Below, piece after piece: positions 33,936-42,784 of a stretch of DNA of 64,000 bases. Position 1 is the stretch's first letter. Each line of letters opens with the position of its first letter. The translations under genes were made by a program, and so were the position numbers. The notes beneath the pieces are model-generated. The model was not told the DNA's origin and did not search any database. It worked only from the letters and a program-made list of their open reading frames with translations. The stretch is from DATEPR01 sp036273855 (GTDB lineage: Bacteria > Actinomycetota > Actinomycetes > Mycobacteriales > Pseudonocardiaceae), in contig DASUGU010000081.1 in assembly GCA_036273855.1 (NCBI GenBank), positions 1 through 64,000 on the forward strand, in the 5' to 3' direction.

Positions 33936-36900
33936 TTGCCTGCTGCGCTTGCCCGGCGAATCGCGATCGTCGCCCTGTCCCTGTCCGCAGCAGGCGTTGC
34001 CTGCCCGCTGCTCGCCGCCCCGGCGTCCGCCGACCCGGCAGGCGACGGCGTCGTCATCAACGAGGTGTACGGCGGTGGTGGAAACGCCGGTTCGCACTAC
34101 AGATCCGATTTCATCGAATTAGCCAATCCGACGGGTGCGGCCGTCGACCTCACCGGGTGGACGGTGCAGTACCGGTCCGCGGCCGGAACGACCGTCCAGA
34201 AGACCGCGTTGAGCGGAAGCATCGCGGCGCACGGCCACTACCTGGTGCAGGAGTCGACCGGGGCCAGCGGTGACCAGGTCGCGCTGCCCACACCGGACGC
34301 GAGCGGCACCACAGCGATGAGCGCCACCGGCGGCGTGGTCATCCTCGTGTCGTCGGCCACCAGCATCACGACGCAGGGCAACCTGGTCGGTCTGCCCGAG
34401 GTCGTCGACGCCGTCGGCTGGGGCTCCAGCACGACGTCGTTCGAGGGCACCGGTCCCGCGCCGACGACCGACAACACCACCTCGGTCAGCCGCACCAACG
34501 CCCAGGACACCGACCAGAGCAGCGCCGACTTCACCGAGGGCGCACCGACTCCGGAGAGTGCGGCCACCGACAGCGGCGCCGCCATCACGGTGGCCGGTCC
34601 CGGCGCGCAGACCGGCACGGCCGGCACCGCGATCACCCCGGTCACGCTCACCGCGACCGGCGGCACCCCGCCCTACACGTGGACGGCGAGCGGCCTGCCC
34701 GCCGGGCTGGTGATCTCGGCGGACGGCGTCATCTCGGGCACCCCGACGACCGCGGGCAGCTCCTCGGTGACGGTGACCGCGACCGACTCGACCGGCGCCA
34801 CCGGCTCGGCGACGTTCAGCTTCGTCGTGGGATCGCCCGCTGGGACGATCGTGCCGATCGCCGCCATCCAGGGCACGAACACCGACACCACGCCGCTGGC
34901 CGGCCAGACCGTGACGACCGAAGGCGTGGTCACGGCCGACTACGCGACCGGCGGTTTCAACGGTTTCTACCTGGAGACCGGCGGCGCGGGTGGCACCGAG
35001 GCCGACGACGCGACGCCCGGTGCGTCCGACGCGATCTTCGTGTTCGGCTCGATCTCGGCGCAGCAGGTGCACATCGGCGAGAGCGTCGAGGTCACCGGTG
35101 AGGCCGAGGAGTTCGCCGGTGAGACCGAGATCGGCTCCCCGTCGGTGACCGAACTGGCCACTGCCCTGCCGGCCGTGCACCCGGACGTGATCCCGTGGTC
35201 GGACCTGGCGACCGACGCCCAGAAGGAGGCCCACGAGGGCGAACTGATGGCGCCCCAGGGTGATTTCACCGTCTCGGACAACTTCGACGGCAACTTCTTC
35301 GGCTCGTTCACGCTGGCCTCCGGTGACACCCCGCTGATCCAGCCGACCGACGCCGGCATGCCGGGCAGCGCGCAGGCGCAGGCCGTCGCGGCCGACAACG
35401 CGGCCCGGATGGTCACCCTGGACGACGGTTCGAGCTTCGAGTTCAACCCGGACGGCACGCACGCGAACAGCCCGCTGCCCTGGCTGACGCCGACCAACCC
35501 GGTCCGCACCGGGTCCTCGGTGACCTTCCACTCGCCGGTGATCCTGGACTTTCGCTTCTCACTGTGGAACTTCCAGCCCACCCAGCAGCTCACCGACGAC
35601 GGCTCGGCGATCGCGACGTTCAGCGACACCCGCACCGAGAACGAGCAGCCTGCCGAGGTCGGCGGGCAGATCCGCATCGCCACGTTCAACGTGGAGAACT
35701 ACTTCCCGCTGACCGGTGAGGACTACGTCGCGCAGGGGCTGGGCACCTGCTCGTACTTCACCGACCGCCAGGGCAATCGGATCGCGGTGGACACCTGCAC
35801 CGGCACGGACGGCAGCCCCGGCCCGCGCGGCGCGGCGGACGACGCGAACTTCGCCCGCCAGCAGGACAAGATCGTCACCGGGATCAACCGGCTCGGCGCC
35901 AGCATCGTCTCGCTGGAGGAGATCGAGAACTCGGCCAAGTTCGGGGAGCCGAGGGACACCGCGCTCTCCGGACTGGTCGACGCGCTGAACGCCGCCGCCG
36001 GTGCGAACGTGTGGGCGTTCGTGCCGTCGCCGGCCGCCGCTGACCTGCCGCCGCTGGCCAGCCAGGACGTCATCCGCACGGCCCTCATCTACAAGCCGGC
36101 CGACGTCACGCCCGTCGGGCCGTCGACGGTGCTGACCGGCGATTCCGGTGCCGGCCAACCGTTCTCGGTCGCCCGGGAGCCGCTGGCCCAGGGCTTCAAG
36201 AAGGTGGACGCGTCCGATCAGGACGCCTTCCTGGTGGTCGCCAACCACCTGAAGTCGAAGGGTGCGGACAGCGACCCGCTGTTCCCCGGTGACGTCGAGA
36301 ACACTTCCCCGGCGTCCGACCAGGGTGCCTTCAACGAGACCCGGGTCCACGAGGTGACCGACCTGAACACGTTCGCCAACCAGGCCGCCGCCAACCTGGG
36401 CACCAACCGGGTGTTCCTGCTCGGCGACTTCAACGCCTACACCGACGAGGACCCGCTGGAGGCGTTGTACGCCGACGGCTACACGGACCTGGGCAGCACG
36501 CTCGACCCGTCGGAGCACACGTACGTCTTCGACAGCCTGTCCGGTTCGCTCGACCACGTGCTGGCCAACCCGGCCGCGCTGCAGATGGTGACCGGCGCCG
36601 ACGTGTGGCAGATCAACTCCCAGGAGGCGGTCGGCTTCGCGTACAGCCGGTTCAACTACAACGTGACGCAGCTGTTCGACGGCACGGACCCGTTCGCCGC
36701 GTCCGACCACGACCCGGTCGTCGTCGGGCTGAACCTGCCGAGCACGCCGATCGTGCCGGCATGGAACGCCACGACCGTCTACACCACCGGTGACACGGTC
36801 ACCTTCCAGGGCTCGATCTGGCAGGCGTCGTGGTGGACGCAGAACCAGGTGCCGGGTGACCCGAACGGCCCGTGGGAGCAGATCGCGACCGCGCCGGACG

Positions 36901-37040
36901 GCACGGCCATCTGGACCCCGTCCCGGATCTTCAACGCCGGTGACGTGGTGCTGTTCCAGGGCACGAAGTTCGTGGCCCAGTGGTGGACCCGCGACCAGCA
37001 GCCCGGCCAGCCGGGCGGCCCGTGGCAGCCGGTGAGCTGA
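33936..37040 (+). CDS. ExeM/NucH-type extracellular endonuclease with lamin-tail and chitin-binding modules
   Basis: About 1034 residues. Signal peptide (RRIAIVALSLSAAGVACPLLAAPASA); lamin-tail domain (about 30-155, VVINEVYGGGGNAGSHYRSD...GWTVQYRS); a He_PIG Ig domain (GLPAGLVISADGVISGTPTT); an OB-fold-like domain (about 305-430); an endonuclease/exonuclease/phosphatase domain (RIATFNVENYF, ISLEEIENS-like motif, LLGDFNAYTDEDP, SDHDPVVVGL); and two C-terminal CBM5/12 chitin-binding modules (VPAWNATTVYTTGDTVTFQG; IWTPSRIFNAGDVVLFQG). It should cut extracellular DNA while bound to chitin-like surfaces. TTG 33936 is chosen for its GGAGG; GTG 33921 or a longer N-terminus is possible. Confidence 0.9.
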   Translation: MPAALARRIAIVALSLSAAGVACPLLAAPASADPAGDGVVINEVYGGGGNAGSHYRSDFIELANPTGAAVDLTGWTVQYRSAAGTTVQKTALSGSIAAHGHYLVQESTGASGDQVALPTPDASGTTAMSATGGVVILVSSATSITTQGNLVGLPEVVDAVGWGSSTTSFEGTGPAPTTDNTTSVSRTNAQDTDQSSADFTEGAPTPESAATDSGAAITVAGPGAQTGTAGTAITPVTLTATGGTPPYTWTASGLPAGLVISADGVISGTPTTAGSSSVTVTATDSTGATGSATFSFVVGSPAGTIVPIAAIQGTNTDTTPLAGQTVTTEGVVTADYATGGFNGFYLETGGAGGTEADDATPGASDAIFVFGSISAQQVHIGESVEVTGEAEEFAGETEIGSPSVTELATALPAVHPDVIPWSDLATDAQKEAHEGELMAPQGDFTVSDNFDGNFFGSFTLASGDTPLIQPTDAGMPGSAQAQAVAADNAARMVTLDDGSSFEFNPDGTHANSPLPWLTPTNPVRTGSSVTFHSPVILDFRFSLWNFQPTQQLTDDGSAIATFSDTRTENEQPAEVGGQIRIATFNVENYFPLTGEDYVAQGLGTCSYFTDRQGNRIAVDTCTGTDGSPGPRGAADDANFARQQDKIVTGINRLGASIVSLEEIENSAKFGEPRDTALSGLVDALNAAAGANVWAFVPSPAAADLPPLASQDVIRTALIYKPADVTPVGPSTVLTGDSGAGQPFSVAREPLAQGFKKVDASDQDAFLVVANHLKSKGADSDPLFPGDVENTSPASDQGAFNETRVHEVTDLNTFANQAAANLGTNRVFLLGDFNAYTDEDPLEALYADGYTDLGSTLDPSEHTYVFDSLSGSLDHVLANPAALQMVTGADVWQINSQEAVGFAYSRFNYNVTQLFDGTDPFAASDHDPVVVGLNLPSTPIVPAWNATTVYTTGDTVTFQGSIWQASWWTQNQVPGDPNGPWEQIATAPDGTAIWTPSRIFNAGDVVLFQGTKFVAQWWTRDQQPGQPGGPWQPVS

Positions 37041-37054
37041 GCCACAACACGATC

Positions 37055-37088
37055 CGGGGCCGCCTTCGACCTGTCGAAGGCGGCCCCG
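37055..37088. terminator. Bidirectional terminator hairpin
   Basis: CGGGGCCGCCTTCGA (37055-37069) and TCGAAGGCGGCCCCG (37074-37088) form a perfect 15-pair stem with a 4-base loop, between convergent stops at 37040 and 37101; GTGTTTCTC follows on the + strand. Confidence 0.8.
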
Positions 37089-37100
37089 GGTGTTTCTCGG

Positions 37101-37760
37101 TCAGTCGTTGTCGTTGAACAGGGCAGCCGGCCGGTTGACGCACGTGATCGGCACGAAACCCCAACCCAGCGCCGAATCCCGGACCACGGCGGCCTGACCG
37201 TCCACTGTGGTGAACCGGTAGGCGACCGATCCGCCCACCGCGCCTGCCGGGTTGGCCCAGTGGCCACCATTCGCTCCGCCCGCGAAGTCGGTGCCGACGA
37301 AGTAGTTGTAGAACATCGTGCAGCCGTTGGTGGTCGATGACGTGCCGTCGGTGGCCTGGTGGGCCATCGCGTTGAAGTCCTTGCCGATCGTCAGCCGGTG
37401 CGACAGGTTGGCCATCGTCGTGGTCGAACACGAGTCGGCGACGGTGTCCACCTCGGCACCCATCGAACCGGGCATCACCCAACCGCACATGTCCGGATTG
37501 AAGGCGCGCCCGAAATGCCAGTTGGCGCCGTCGGTCACCTCGTCGTCGAACGTGGTGCCGGGCAGTGCCCGGCCGAGGTAGTAACCGTTGTCCTTGTTGG
37601 TGATCCAGCTCCCGCCCCCGATCACCGGCGCACCGGTGGACGGCGAGTCGGCCGTGACGATCGAATGCCGGGTCCCCGCGGACGCGGGTGCCGCGGCGAA
37701 CATGGTCGCCAACAATGCCGTAGCGATGATGGTGCGTGCCGCGATCGCCCGTTTCGTCAC
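37101..37760 (-). CDS. Secreted hypothetical protein
   Basis: A 219-residue exported protein: signal peptide MTKRAIAARTIIATALLATMFAAAPASA, then a mature part rich in Gly, Trp and paired Cys (MCGWVMPG, SCSTTTMAN, GCTMFYNYFVG, ITCVN), suggesting two disulfides. I do not recognise the family. GTG 37760 follows GAGGTG. It shares a terminator with the ExeM-like gene. Confidence 0.8.
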   Translation of the reverse strand: MTKRAIAARTIIATALLATMFAAAPASAGTRHSIVTADSPSTGAPVIGGGSWITNKDNGYYLGRALPGTTFDDEVTDGANWHFGRAFNPDMCGWVMPGSMGAEVDTVADSCSTTTMANLSHRLTIGKDFNAMAHQATDGTSSTTNGCTMFYNYFVGTDFAGGANGGHWANPAGAVGGSVAYRFTTVDGQAAVVRDSALGWGFVPITCVNRPAALFNDND

Positions 37761-37911
37761 ACCTCGAGACTAGGGAGTCGCTCTGCGTACTGACAAGCCG
37801 CCGTCATTCACAGTGATCCCCTCGGCACTGGCGCGTTCGGCCGGGAACTGGTCGGCTGCTCGGTTTCGCGATCGTCATCGCGGGTGGGCATCCTGGCCGC
37901 CACTCCGTCCC

Positions 37912-38685
37912 TCAGCTACCGCCGCGCACCGCCCAGGCCCTGGTGGTCAGCGTGATGGGCCCGGCCGGGAGCCGGGTGCGCAGCAGCTCGCGCAGCGCCC
38001 GGCGACGCTGCGCGGTCAGTGACATGGCGTAGCCCGGCGCCGGGCCCTGGCCGCCGAGGAATGGCGTCCAGTAGTCGGCGAAGTCGGCGAACACGGCCGG
38101 TACCTCGATCGGCCGGACCGCCACGTCCCGGAGGCCGGCGTCGATCCACAGTCGGCGCAACGCATCCGGTCGGCACAACGGGAAGCGGCGGCCCTCGTCC
38201 AAGTCGGCCGCCGAAGGGTCGAGTGAGGTGGCGGCGGCCCAGAAGTGCCGGATGACGGCCATGCCTTCGGCGTAGTCCCAGACGTAGGCCGCGACCGTGC
38301 CACCCGGTGCGGTGACCCGCGCGAACTCGGCCACCGCCCGGGCCGCAACGGGCACGAAGTTCAGTGCCAGCCCACTGACCACGGCGTCCACGTGGTGATC
38401 GGGCAGCGGCAACGACTGCGCGTCACCGACGACGAAGCCCGCCCGGCGAACCCGTGCGCGAGCGGTGGCCAGGAACTGGGCCGACGTGTCCACACCGACG
38501 ATCCGGGCGGGCGCGGCCGTGGCCAGTACGGTCGCGGTCAACGCGCCCGTGCCACAGCCCACGTCCAGCCAGCGCCGGCCGGGCGGCACGTCGAGCCAGC
38601 GCAGGAACGCCGCCGCGACCGGGCGGCTCCACCGGCCGACGTACGCCTCGTAGGCATCGCCGACCGCCCATTCGTCGTGCACCAC
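37912..38685 (-). CDS. Class I SAM-dependent methyltransferase
   Basis: A 257-residue methyltransferase: WLDVGCGTGALTATVLATAAPARIVGVDTSAQFLATAR (motif I/II), DHHVDAVVSGLALNFVP (motif IV), RVTAPGGTVAAYVWDYAEGM. The W-D-Y after the sheet is typical of the UbiE/MenG-like group acting on small molecules. Two adjacent GTG codons (38685, 38682) can start it. The SnoaL-like gene upstream on the same strand ends 24 bases away, so they are probably co-transcribed. Confidence 0.9.
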   Translation of the reverse strand: MVHDEWAVGDAYEAYVGRWSRPVAAAFLRWLDVPPGRRWLDVGCGTGALTATVLATAAPARIVGVDTSAQFLATARARVRRAGFVVGDAQSLPLPDHHVDAVVSGLALNFVPVAARAVAEFARVTAPGGTVAAYVWDYAEGMAVIRHFWAAATSLDPSAADLDEGRRFPLCRPDALRRLWIDAGLRDVAVRPIEVPAVFADFADYWTPFLGGQGPAPGYAMSLTAQRRRALRELLRTRLPAGPITLTTRAWAVRGGS

Positions 38686-38709
38686 GTCGCGACGATACGT
38701 CGCCTGCCC

Positions 38710-39153
38710 TCATTCCACCACGGTCGGCGGGTCGCCTTGTGTCCACACCAGACGGATGGCCATCCGGGTGAACCGCCAGCCGCCCGGTGTACGTCGCGCC
38801 TCGGTGTCGACGTAGCCGCCGATGTGCAGGTGCTCGCCGGGATCGTCGTCGCGGTGCACGTGGGTGGCCGTGAGCGTGGCCTGTAGCGACGCCTGATCGC
38901 CGGTCACGCGCACGCGCCGCTTGCCGAGTTGGTGCAGCGTGCTCTTCCACAGCGCGAGCGTGTGCCCCTGCAACGCGGCGATCTCCGCCAGACCGTGCTT
39001 CGTGCCGACCGGGAAGTCCACGGTGGCGTCCTCGGTGAAGAACGACCGCAGCCACGTCTCGCCGGTGCGCTTGGCCTCGAAGCCCAGGTAGTACTCGTCG
39101 AGCAGGTCAAGCACGGCGCGCTCACTGTTCTCGTCCGTCAGTTTCGATGCCAT
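38710..39153 (-). CDS. SnoaL-like NTF2-fold protein
   Basis: A 147-residue NTF2-like protein (AVLDLLDEYYLGFEAKRTGETWLRSFFTEDATVDFPVGTKHG, ending WRFTRMAIRLVWTQGDPP). ATG 39153 was chosen because the frame upstream crosses the palindromic promoter. It is divergent from a LysE-type exporter with a 20-base palindrome between them. Confidence 0.85.
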   Translation of the reverse strand: MASKLTDENSERAVLDLLDEYYLGFEAKRTGETWLRSFFTEDATVDFPVGTKHGLAEIAALQGHTLALWKSTLHQLGKRRVRVTGDQASLQATLTATHVHRDDDPGEHLHIGGYVDTEARRTPGGWRFTRMAIRLVWTQGDPPTVVE

Positions 39154-39168
39154 GAGCCCGAGGCTAGA

Positions 39169-39188
39169 ACATCGAGTTAACTCGATGT
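39169..39188. promoter_or_regulatory. Perfect 20-base palindrome in a divergent promoter
   Basis: ACATCGAGTTAACTCGATGT is perfectly self-complementary. It lies 16 bases upstream of the SnoaL-like gene (39153) and 39 bases upstream of the LysE-type gene (39227). It looks like a high-affinity operator for a dimeric regulator of the TetR or MarR type, but none is encoded next to it. Confidence 0.75.
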
Positions 39189-39226
39189 CCAGTCGCGCGC
39201 CTGACACTCGGGTAAGCTGTGGCGAC

Positions 39227-39880
39227 ATGCCGCTCAACTACTGGGCGTATCTCGGTTTCGCCGCCCTCGTGGTCATCGCGCCCGGTCCGGACTTCGCCGT
39301 GGTGATGAAGAACAGCCTGGCCCACGGCCGGTTCGGCTCGCGTCCCGGCCTGTACGCCAGTTTCGGCGTGGTGACCAGCCTGCTGATCCAGGGACTTGCC
39401 GCGGCGCTCGGGGTCGCCGCGCTGATCGTCCACTCCCAGATCGCGTTCACCGTGCTGAAGATCGTCGGCGCGGTCTACCTGACGTACCTGGGCATCCAGT
39501 CCCTGCGGGCCGCACTGAAACGCCGCCGGGAGGGCGGGCAACCGCCGCCTGACGAACGGCAGGCCCCGGCGGCACCGCACGCGCTCCGGCACGCGTACCG
39601 GCAGGGCCTGCTCTCGAACATCTCGAACCCGAAGGTGCTCGCCTTCTACTTCTCGTTGTTGCCGCAGTTCGTCAGCACCGGCAAGCCCGCGCTGCCGCAG
39701 GTCCTCCTGCTGGCCGGCACGCACGCGGTACTGGCGTTGCTGTGGCTGGTGTTCGTCGTGTTCGCGCTGCTGCGGATGCGCCGGGTGTTCCTGCGCACAA
39801 AGGTCCGCAGGTGGCTGGAGGGCGTGGTCGGCGTGGCGCTGCTCGGCTTCGCGGCCAAGCTCGCCGTGTCGTCGTCCTGA
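39227..39880 (+). CDS. LysE family translocator (RhtB-like exporter)
   Basis: A 217-residue membrane protein with six hydrophobic segments: YWAYLGFAALVVIAPGPDFAVVMKNSLAHGRFGSRPGLYASFG carries the family signature A-P-G-P-D, and LSNISNPKVLAFYFSLLPQF the second. These export amino acids or related small molecules. ATG 39227. The palindrome at 39169-39188 probably controls it. Confidence 0.92.
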   Translation: MPLNYWAYLGFAALVVIAPGPDFAVVMKNSLAHGRFGSRPGLYASFGVVTSLLIQGLAAALGVAALIVHSQIAFTVLKIVGAVYLTYLGIQSLRAALKRRREGGQPPPDERQAPAAPHALRHAYRQGLLSNISNPKVLAFYFSLLPQFVSTGKPALPQVLLLAGTHAVLALLWLVFVVFALLRMRRVFLRTKVRRWLEGVVGVALLGFAAKLAVSSS

Positions 39881-39890
39881 GCCGTGGAAC

Positions 39891-40313
39891 CTACTGGGCC
39901 GACACCCGCTCCAGTTCGACCACCGGGATGGTCCGCGTCGTCTTCTGCTGGTACTCGGCGAACTGCGGCGCCACGGACGCCTGCTTGGCGTAGATCTCGT
40001 CCCGCTCGGCGCCGGTGATCACCTTGGCGACCACGTCGAACGTCTCGGTGCCGACCTCGACGCTGGTCTTCGGGTTGGCCACCAGGTTGTGGTACCAGGC
40101 GGGGTTCTCGTCGGCGCCACCCTTGCTGGCGAACACGAACAGCCGGCCGCCGTCGGCCAGATAGACCAGCGGTGCGACCCGCTCGACGCCCGACCGTGCA
40201 CCCACATGGTGGACCAGCGCGATCGGCGAGCCCTCGAACATGCCACCGACCTTGCCCTCGTTCTCCCGGAACTCGGCGATGATCTGCTTGTTGAGCTCGT
40301 TCATGTCGGGCAC
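39891..40313 (-). CDS. Nitroreductase-family deazaflavin (F420)-dependent oxidoreductase (Ddn-like)
   Basis: A 140-residue split-barrel protein: GGMFEGSPIALVHHVGARSGVERVAPLVYLADGGRLFVFASKGGADENPAWYHNLVANP is the F420-binding core of the Ddn/FDOR-A group. Members reduce quinones or unsaturated compounds with F420H2. GTG 40313 is favoured by AGAGG upstream; an ATG at 40304 is an alternative. Confidence 0.9.
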   Translation of the reverse strand: MPDMNELNKQIIAEFRENEGKVGGMFEGSPIALVHHVGARSGVERVAPLVYLADGGRLFVFASKGGADENPAWYHNLVANPKTSVEVGTETFDVVAKVITGAERDEIYAKQASVAPQFAEYQQKTTRTIPVVELERVSAQ

Positions 40314-40354
40314 GCCGACCACCTCTCGATCGCAACCAATAGTTGAACTCGAAA

Positions 40355-41311
40355 CTACACCATGTCGGGAGCGGTGCTCTCGGCGAGGCGGGCCGCGAGG
40401 ATGCCGATGTGGTCCACCAGTTCGGGCGGCTCGTGGACGTGGAAGCGGAAGCCGAACAGGCCGACGTACACGGCGAGTTCGTCCAGCGAGTTCGATCCGG
40501 TGCGCAGCAGGCAGGTGTGCGGGCCGATGGCCTCGATGGTGCCGACGGTGGGCGAGATCCGCTCGGCGGCCTCCTGCGGTGTGGCGTGCAGGGTGATCCG
40601 CGCCTGGTACCGGTAGGGCGCCGTGGACACGCCTCGGGACAGGTGGTCCGCCGGGTCCGGTGTCGGTCGCGGGGTGAACCGTGGACCGGTCGGGATGCGG
40701 GGGCGCAGCCGGTCGACCCGGTAGGTGCGCCAGTCCTGCCGTTCGGTGTCCCAGCCAAGCAGGTACCACCGTCGTCCTGTGTGGACCACACGATAGGGCT
40801 CGGCGTCGCGTACCGAGGTGGTGCCGTCGTGGCGCCGGTAGTCGAAGCGCAGCCGGTGGTGGTGGCGGCAGGCGCCCGCTATGGCGGTGAGCACGTCCGG
40901 GTCGACGGTGGCACCGGCCGAGGGCACGGCGACGGTGACCGAGTGCAGGGCGTTCACGCGGTGCCGCAACCGGGACGGCAGAACCTGTTCGAGCTTGGTC
41001 AACGCCCGCAGTGACGCGTCCTCGATCCCGGTCACCGTGCCACTCGCGGCGGTTCGCAGCCCGATGGCCACGGCGACGGCCTCGTCGTCGTCCAGCAGCA
41101 ACGGCGGCAGCGTGGCCCCGGCACCGAGCCGGTAGCCGGCCGCGCCGGGGGTGGCGTGCACGGGATAGCCGAGGTCACGCAGTTTCTGGATGTCCCGGCG
41201 CACGGTGCGCACGTCGACGTCGAGCTGGTCGGCCAGTTCGGTGCCACTCCAGTCGCGCGGGGTCTGCAACAGCGACAGCAGGCGCAGCAGCCGGGCCGAG
41301 GTCTCCAACAT
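40355..41311 (-). CDS. WYL-domain helix-turn-helix regulator
   Basis: A 318-residue DeoR-type/WYL regulator: N-terminal HTH_11 domain (RLLRLLSLLQTPRDWSGTELADQLDVDVRTVRRDIQKLRDLGYPV), WYL domain (about 145-225; LRFDYRRHDGTTSVRDAEPYRVVHTGRRWYLLGWDTER) and a WCX-type C-terminal extension. Divergent from an epoxide hydrolase gene 61 bases away, its probable target. Confidence 0.92.
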   Translation of the reverse strand: MLETSARLLRLLSLLQTPRDWSGTELADQLDVDVRTVRRDIQKLRDLGYPVHATPGAAGYRLGAGATLPPLLLDDDEAVAVAIGLRTAASGTVTGIEDASLRALTKLEQVLPSRLRHRVNALHSVTVAVPSAGATVDPDVLTAIAGACRHHHRLRFDYRRHDGTTSVRDAEPYRVVHTGRRWYLLGWDTERQDWRTYRVDRLRPRIPTGPRFTPRPTPDPADHLSRGVSTAPYRYQARITLHATPQEAAERISPTVGTIEAIGPHTCLLRTGSNSLDELAVYVGLFGFRFHVHEPPELVDHIGILAARLAESTAPDMV

Positions 41312-41372
41312 GGGACGAGTATGTCACCGAGCTAGGGCCGAACCTGTCCTAAGCCGTGTCTAGCGTGGTGTC

Positions 41373-42533
41373 ATGACCGAGGACATCACTCCGTTCCGCA
41401 TCGACGTTCCCGAACACGACCTCGACGACCTGCGGTCCAGGCTGGCCAACACCCGCTGGCCCGCCGCCCTCCCGGCCGACGACTGGGACACCGGCGTGCC
41501 GACCGCGTGGCTGCGCGAACTGGCCGACCACTGGCGCACCGGTTACGACTGGCGTGCCGCCGAGGCCGAACTGAACAAGCATCCGCAGTTCACCACGGTG
41601 ATCGACGGGCAACGGGTGCACTTCCTGCACGCCCGCTCACCCGAACCCGACGCGCTGCCGCTGGTGCTCACCCACGGCTGGCCCGGGTCGGTGGTGGAGT
41701 TCCTGGACGTCATCGGACCGCTGACCGATCCGAGGGCACACGGCGGTGCTCCGGCGGACGCCTTCCACCTGGTCATCCCGTCCGTGCCGGGCTTCGGCTT
41801 CTCCGGCCCGACGGTCGATGCCGGCTGGACCACCGACCGGATCGCCAGGGCGTGGGTGGAACTCATGCGCCGCCTGGGATACGACCGGTACGGGGCGCAG
41901 GGCGGTGACATCGGGGGCGCGGTCAGCCCGCAGCTCGGCCGGGTCGCGCCCGAGCACGTGGTCGGGGTGCACGTCAACGGCGCGCCCGGCATCCCGCCGG
42001 TTCAGTCGCTGCCCGAGGCGGAACTGGCCGGCCTGACCGACCTGGAACGCGACCGCGTGCGGCGGATCGAGGCGTTCCTGCGCGAGGAGTTCGGCTACAT
42101 CGCGATCCAGTCCACCCGCCCGCAGACGCTGGCCTACGGCCTGACCGACTCCCCCGTCGGCCAACTCGCCTGGATCATGGACAAGTTCCGCGAGTGGACC
42201 CACCCGCGCACCGCACTGCCCGACACGGTCGTCGACCGGGACCGCCTGCTCACCAACGCGATGATCTACTGGCTGACCGGTACCGCAGGCTCCGCCGGAT
42301 ACGTCGGTTACGCGCAGGAATTCGCCTGGGGCGCCACCACACCGAATTCCGGCGTGCCCACGGCGGCGATCGTGTTCGCCCACGACGTCGGCATCCGCCG
42401 CTACGCCGAGGTCGAGAACACCATCACCCGCTGGACCGACGTCGACCGTGGCGGCCATTTCGCCGCACTGGAGGAACCGGAAACGCTGACCGCCGACATC
42501 CGCGCGTTCTTCCACGACCTGCGCCGACCCTGA
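41373..42533 (+). CDS. Epoxide hydrolase (alpha/beta-hydrolase fold)
   Basis: A 386-residue enzyme of the microsomal-type EHN group: N-terminal FRIDVPEHDLDDLRSRLANTRWP, oxyanion-hole HGWPGS, nucleophile Asp179 in GGDIGG, and the catalytic His in DRGGHFAALEEPE near the C-terminus. It opens epoxides to diols. ATG 41373. The divergent WYL regulator is likely to control it. Confidence 0.92.
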   Translation: MTEDITPFRIDVPEHDLDDLRSRLANTRWPAALPADDWDTGVPTAWLRELADHWRTGYDWRAAEAELNKHPQFTTVIDGQRVHFLHARSPEPDALPLVLTHGWPGSVVEFLDVIGPLTDPRAHGGAPADAFHLVIPSVPGFGFSGPTVDAGWTTDRIARAWVELMRRLGYDRYGAQGGDIGGAVSPQLGRVAPEHVVGVHVNGAPGIPPVQSLPEAELAGLTDLERDRVRRIEAFLREEFGYIAIQSTRPQTLAYGLTDSPVGQLAWIMDKFREWTHPRTALPDTVVDRDRLLTNAMIYWLTGTAGSAGYVGYAQEFAWGATTPNSGVPTAAIVFAHDVGIRRYAEVENTITRWTDVDRGGHFAALEEPETLTADIRAFFHDLRRP

Positions 42534-42784
42534 CCGCGGCTTCAGCAAACGCCCAGCCGGCGTACACCGAAAGTTCACCCTGGGCACGTTGGATGGCCCA
42601 CGTCGCCGGTGCTCCACGTGCCACGCCCCGCAGCCGTTCGGCCGCTACACAGGGCGTCATGGTGGTGTACCCACTCTTTGGGGTCACCCCCTCCCCCAGT
42701 CTGGGCTGCGATCACGCACGTCCCGCAACGGACAGTAGCCAAGGCAAGTACCGGCAGCCCGCATCACGACCCAGGGGGTAATGG
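42534..42784. other. Intergenic region upstream of the SARP fusion gene
   Basis: 251 bases with no credible coding frame. GGGGTCACCCC near 42680 is a short palindrome that could be an operator, and GGGGGT just before 42781 serves as ribosome-binding site for the SARP gene. Confidence 0.4.
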
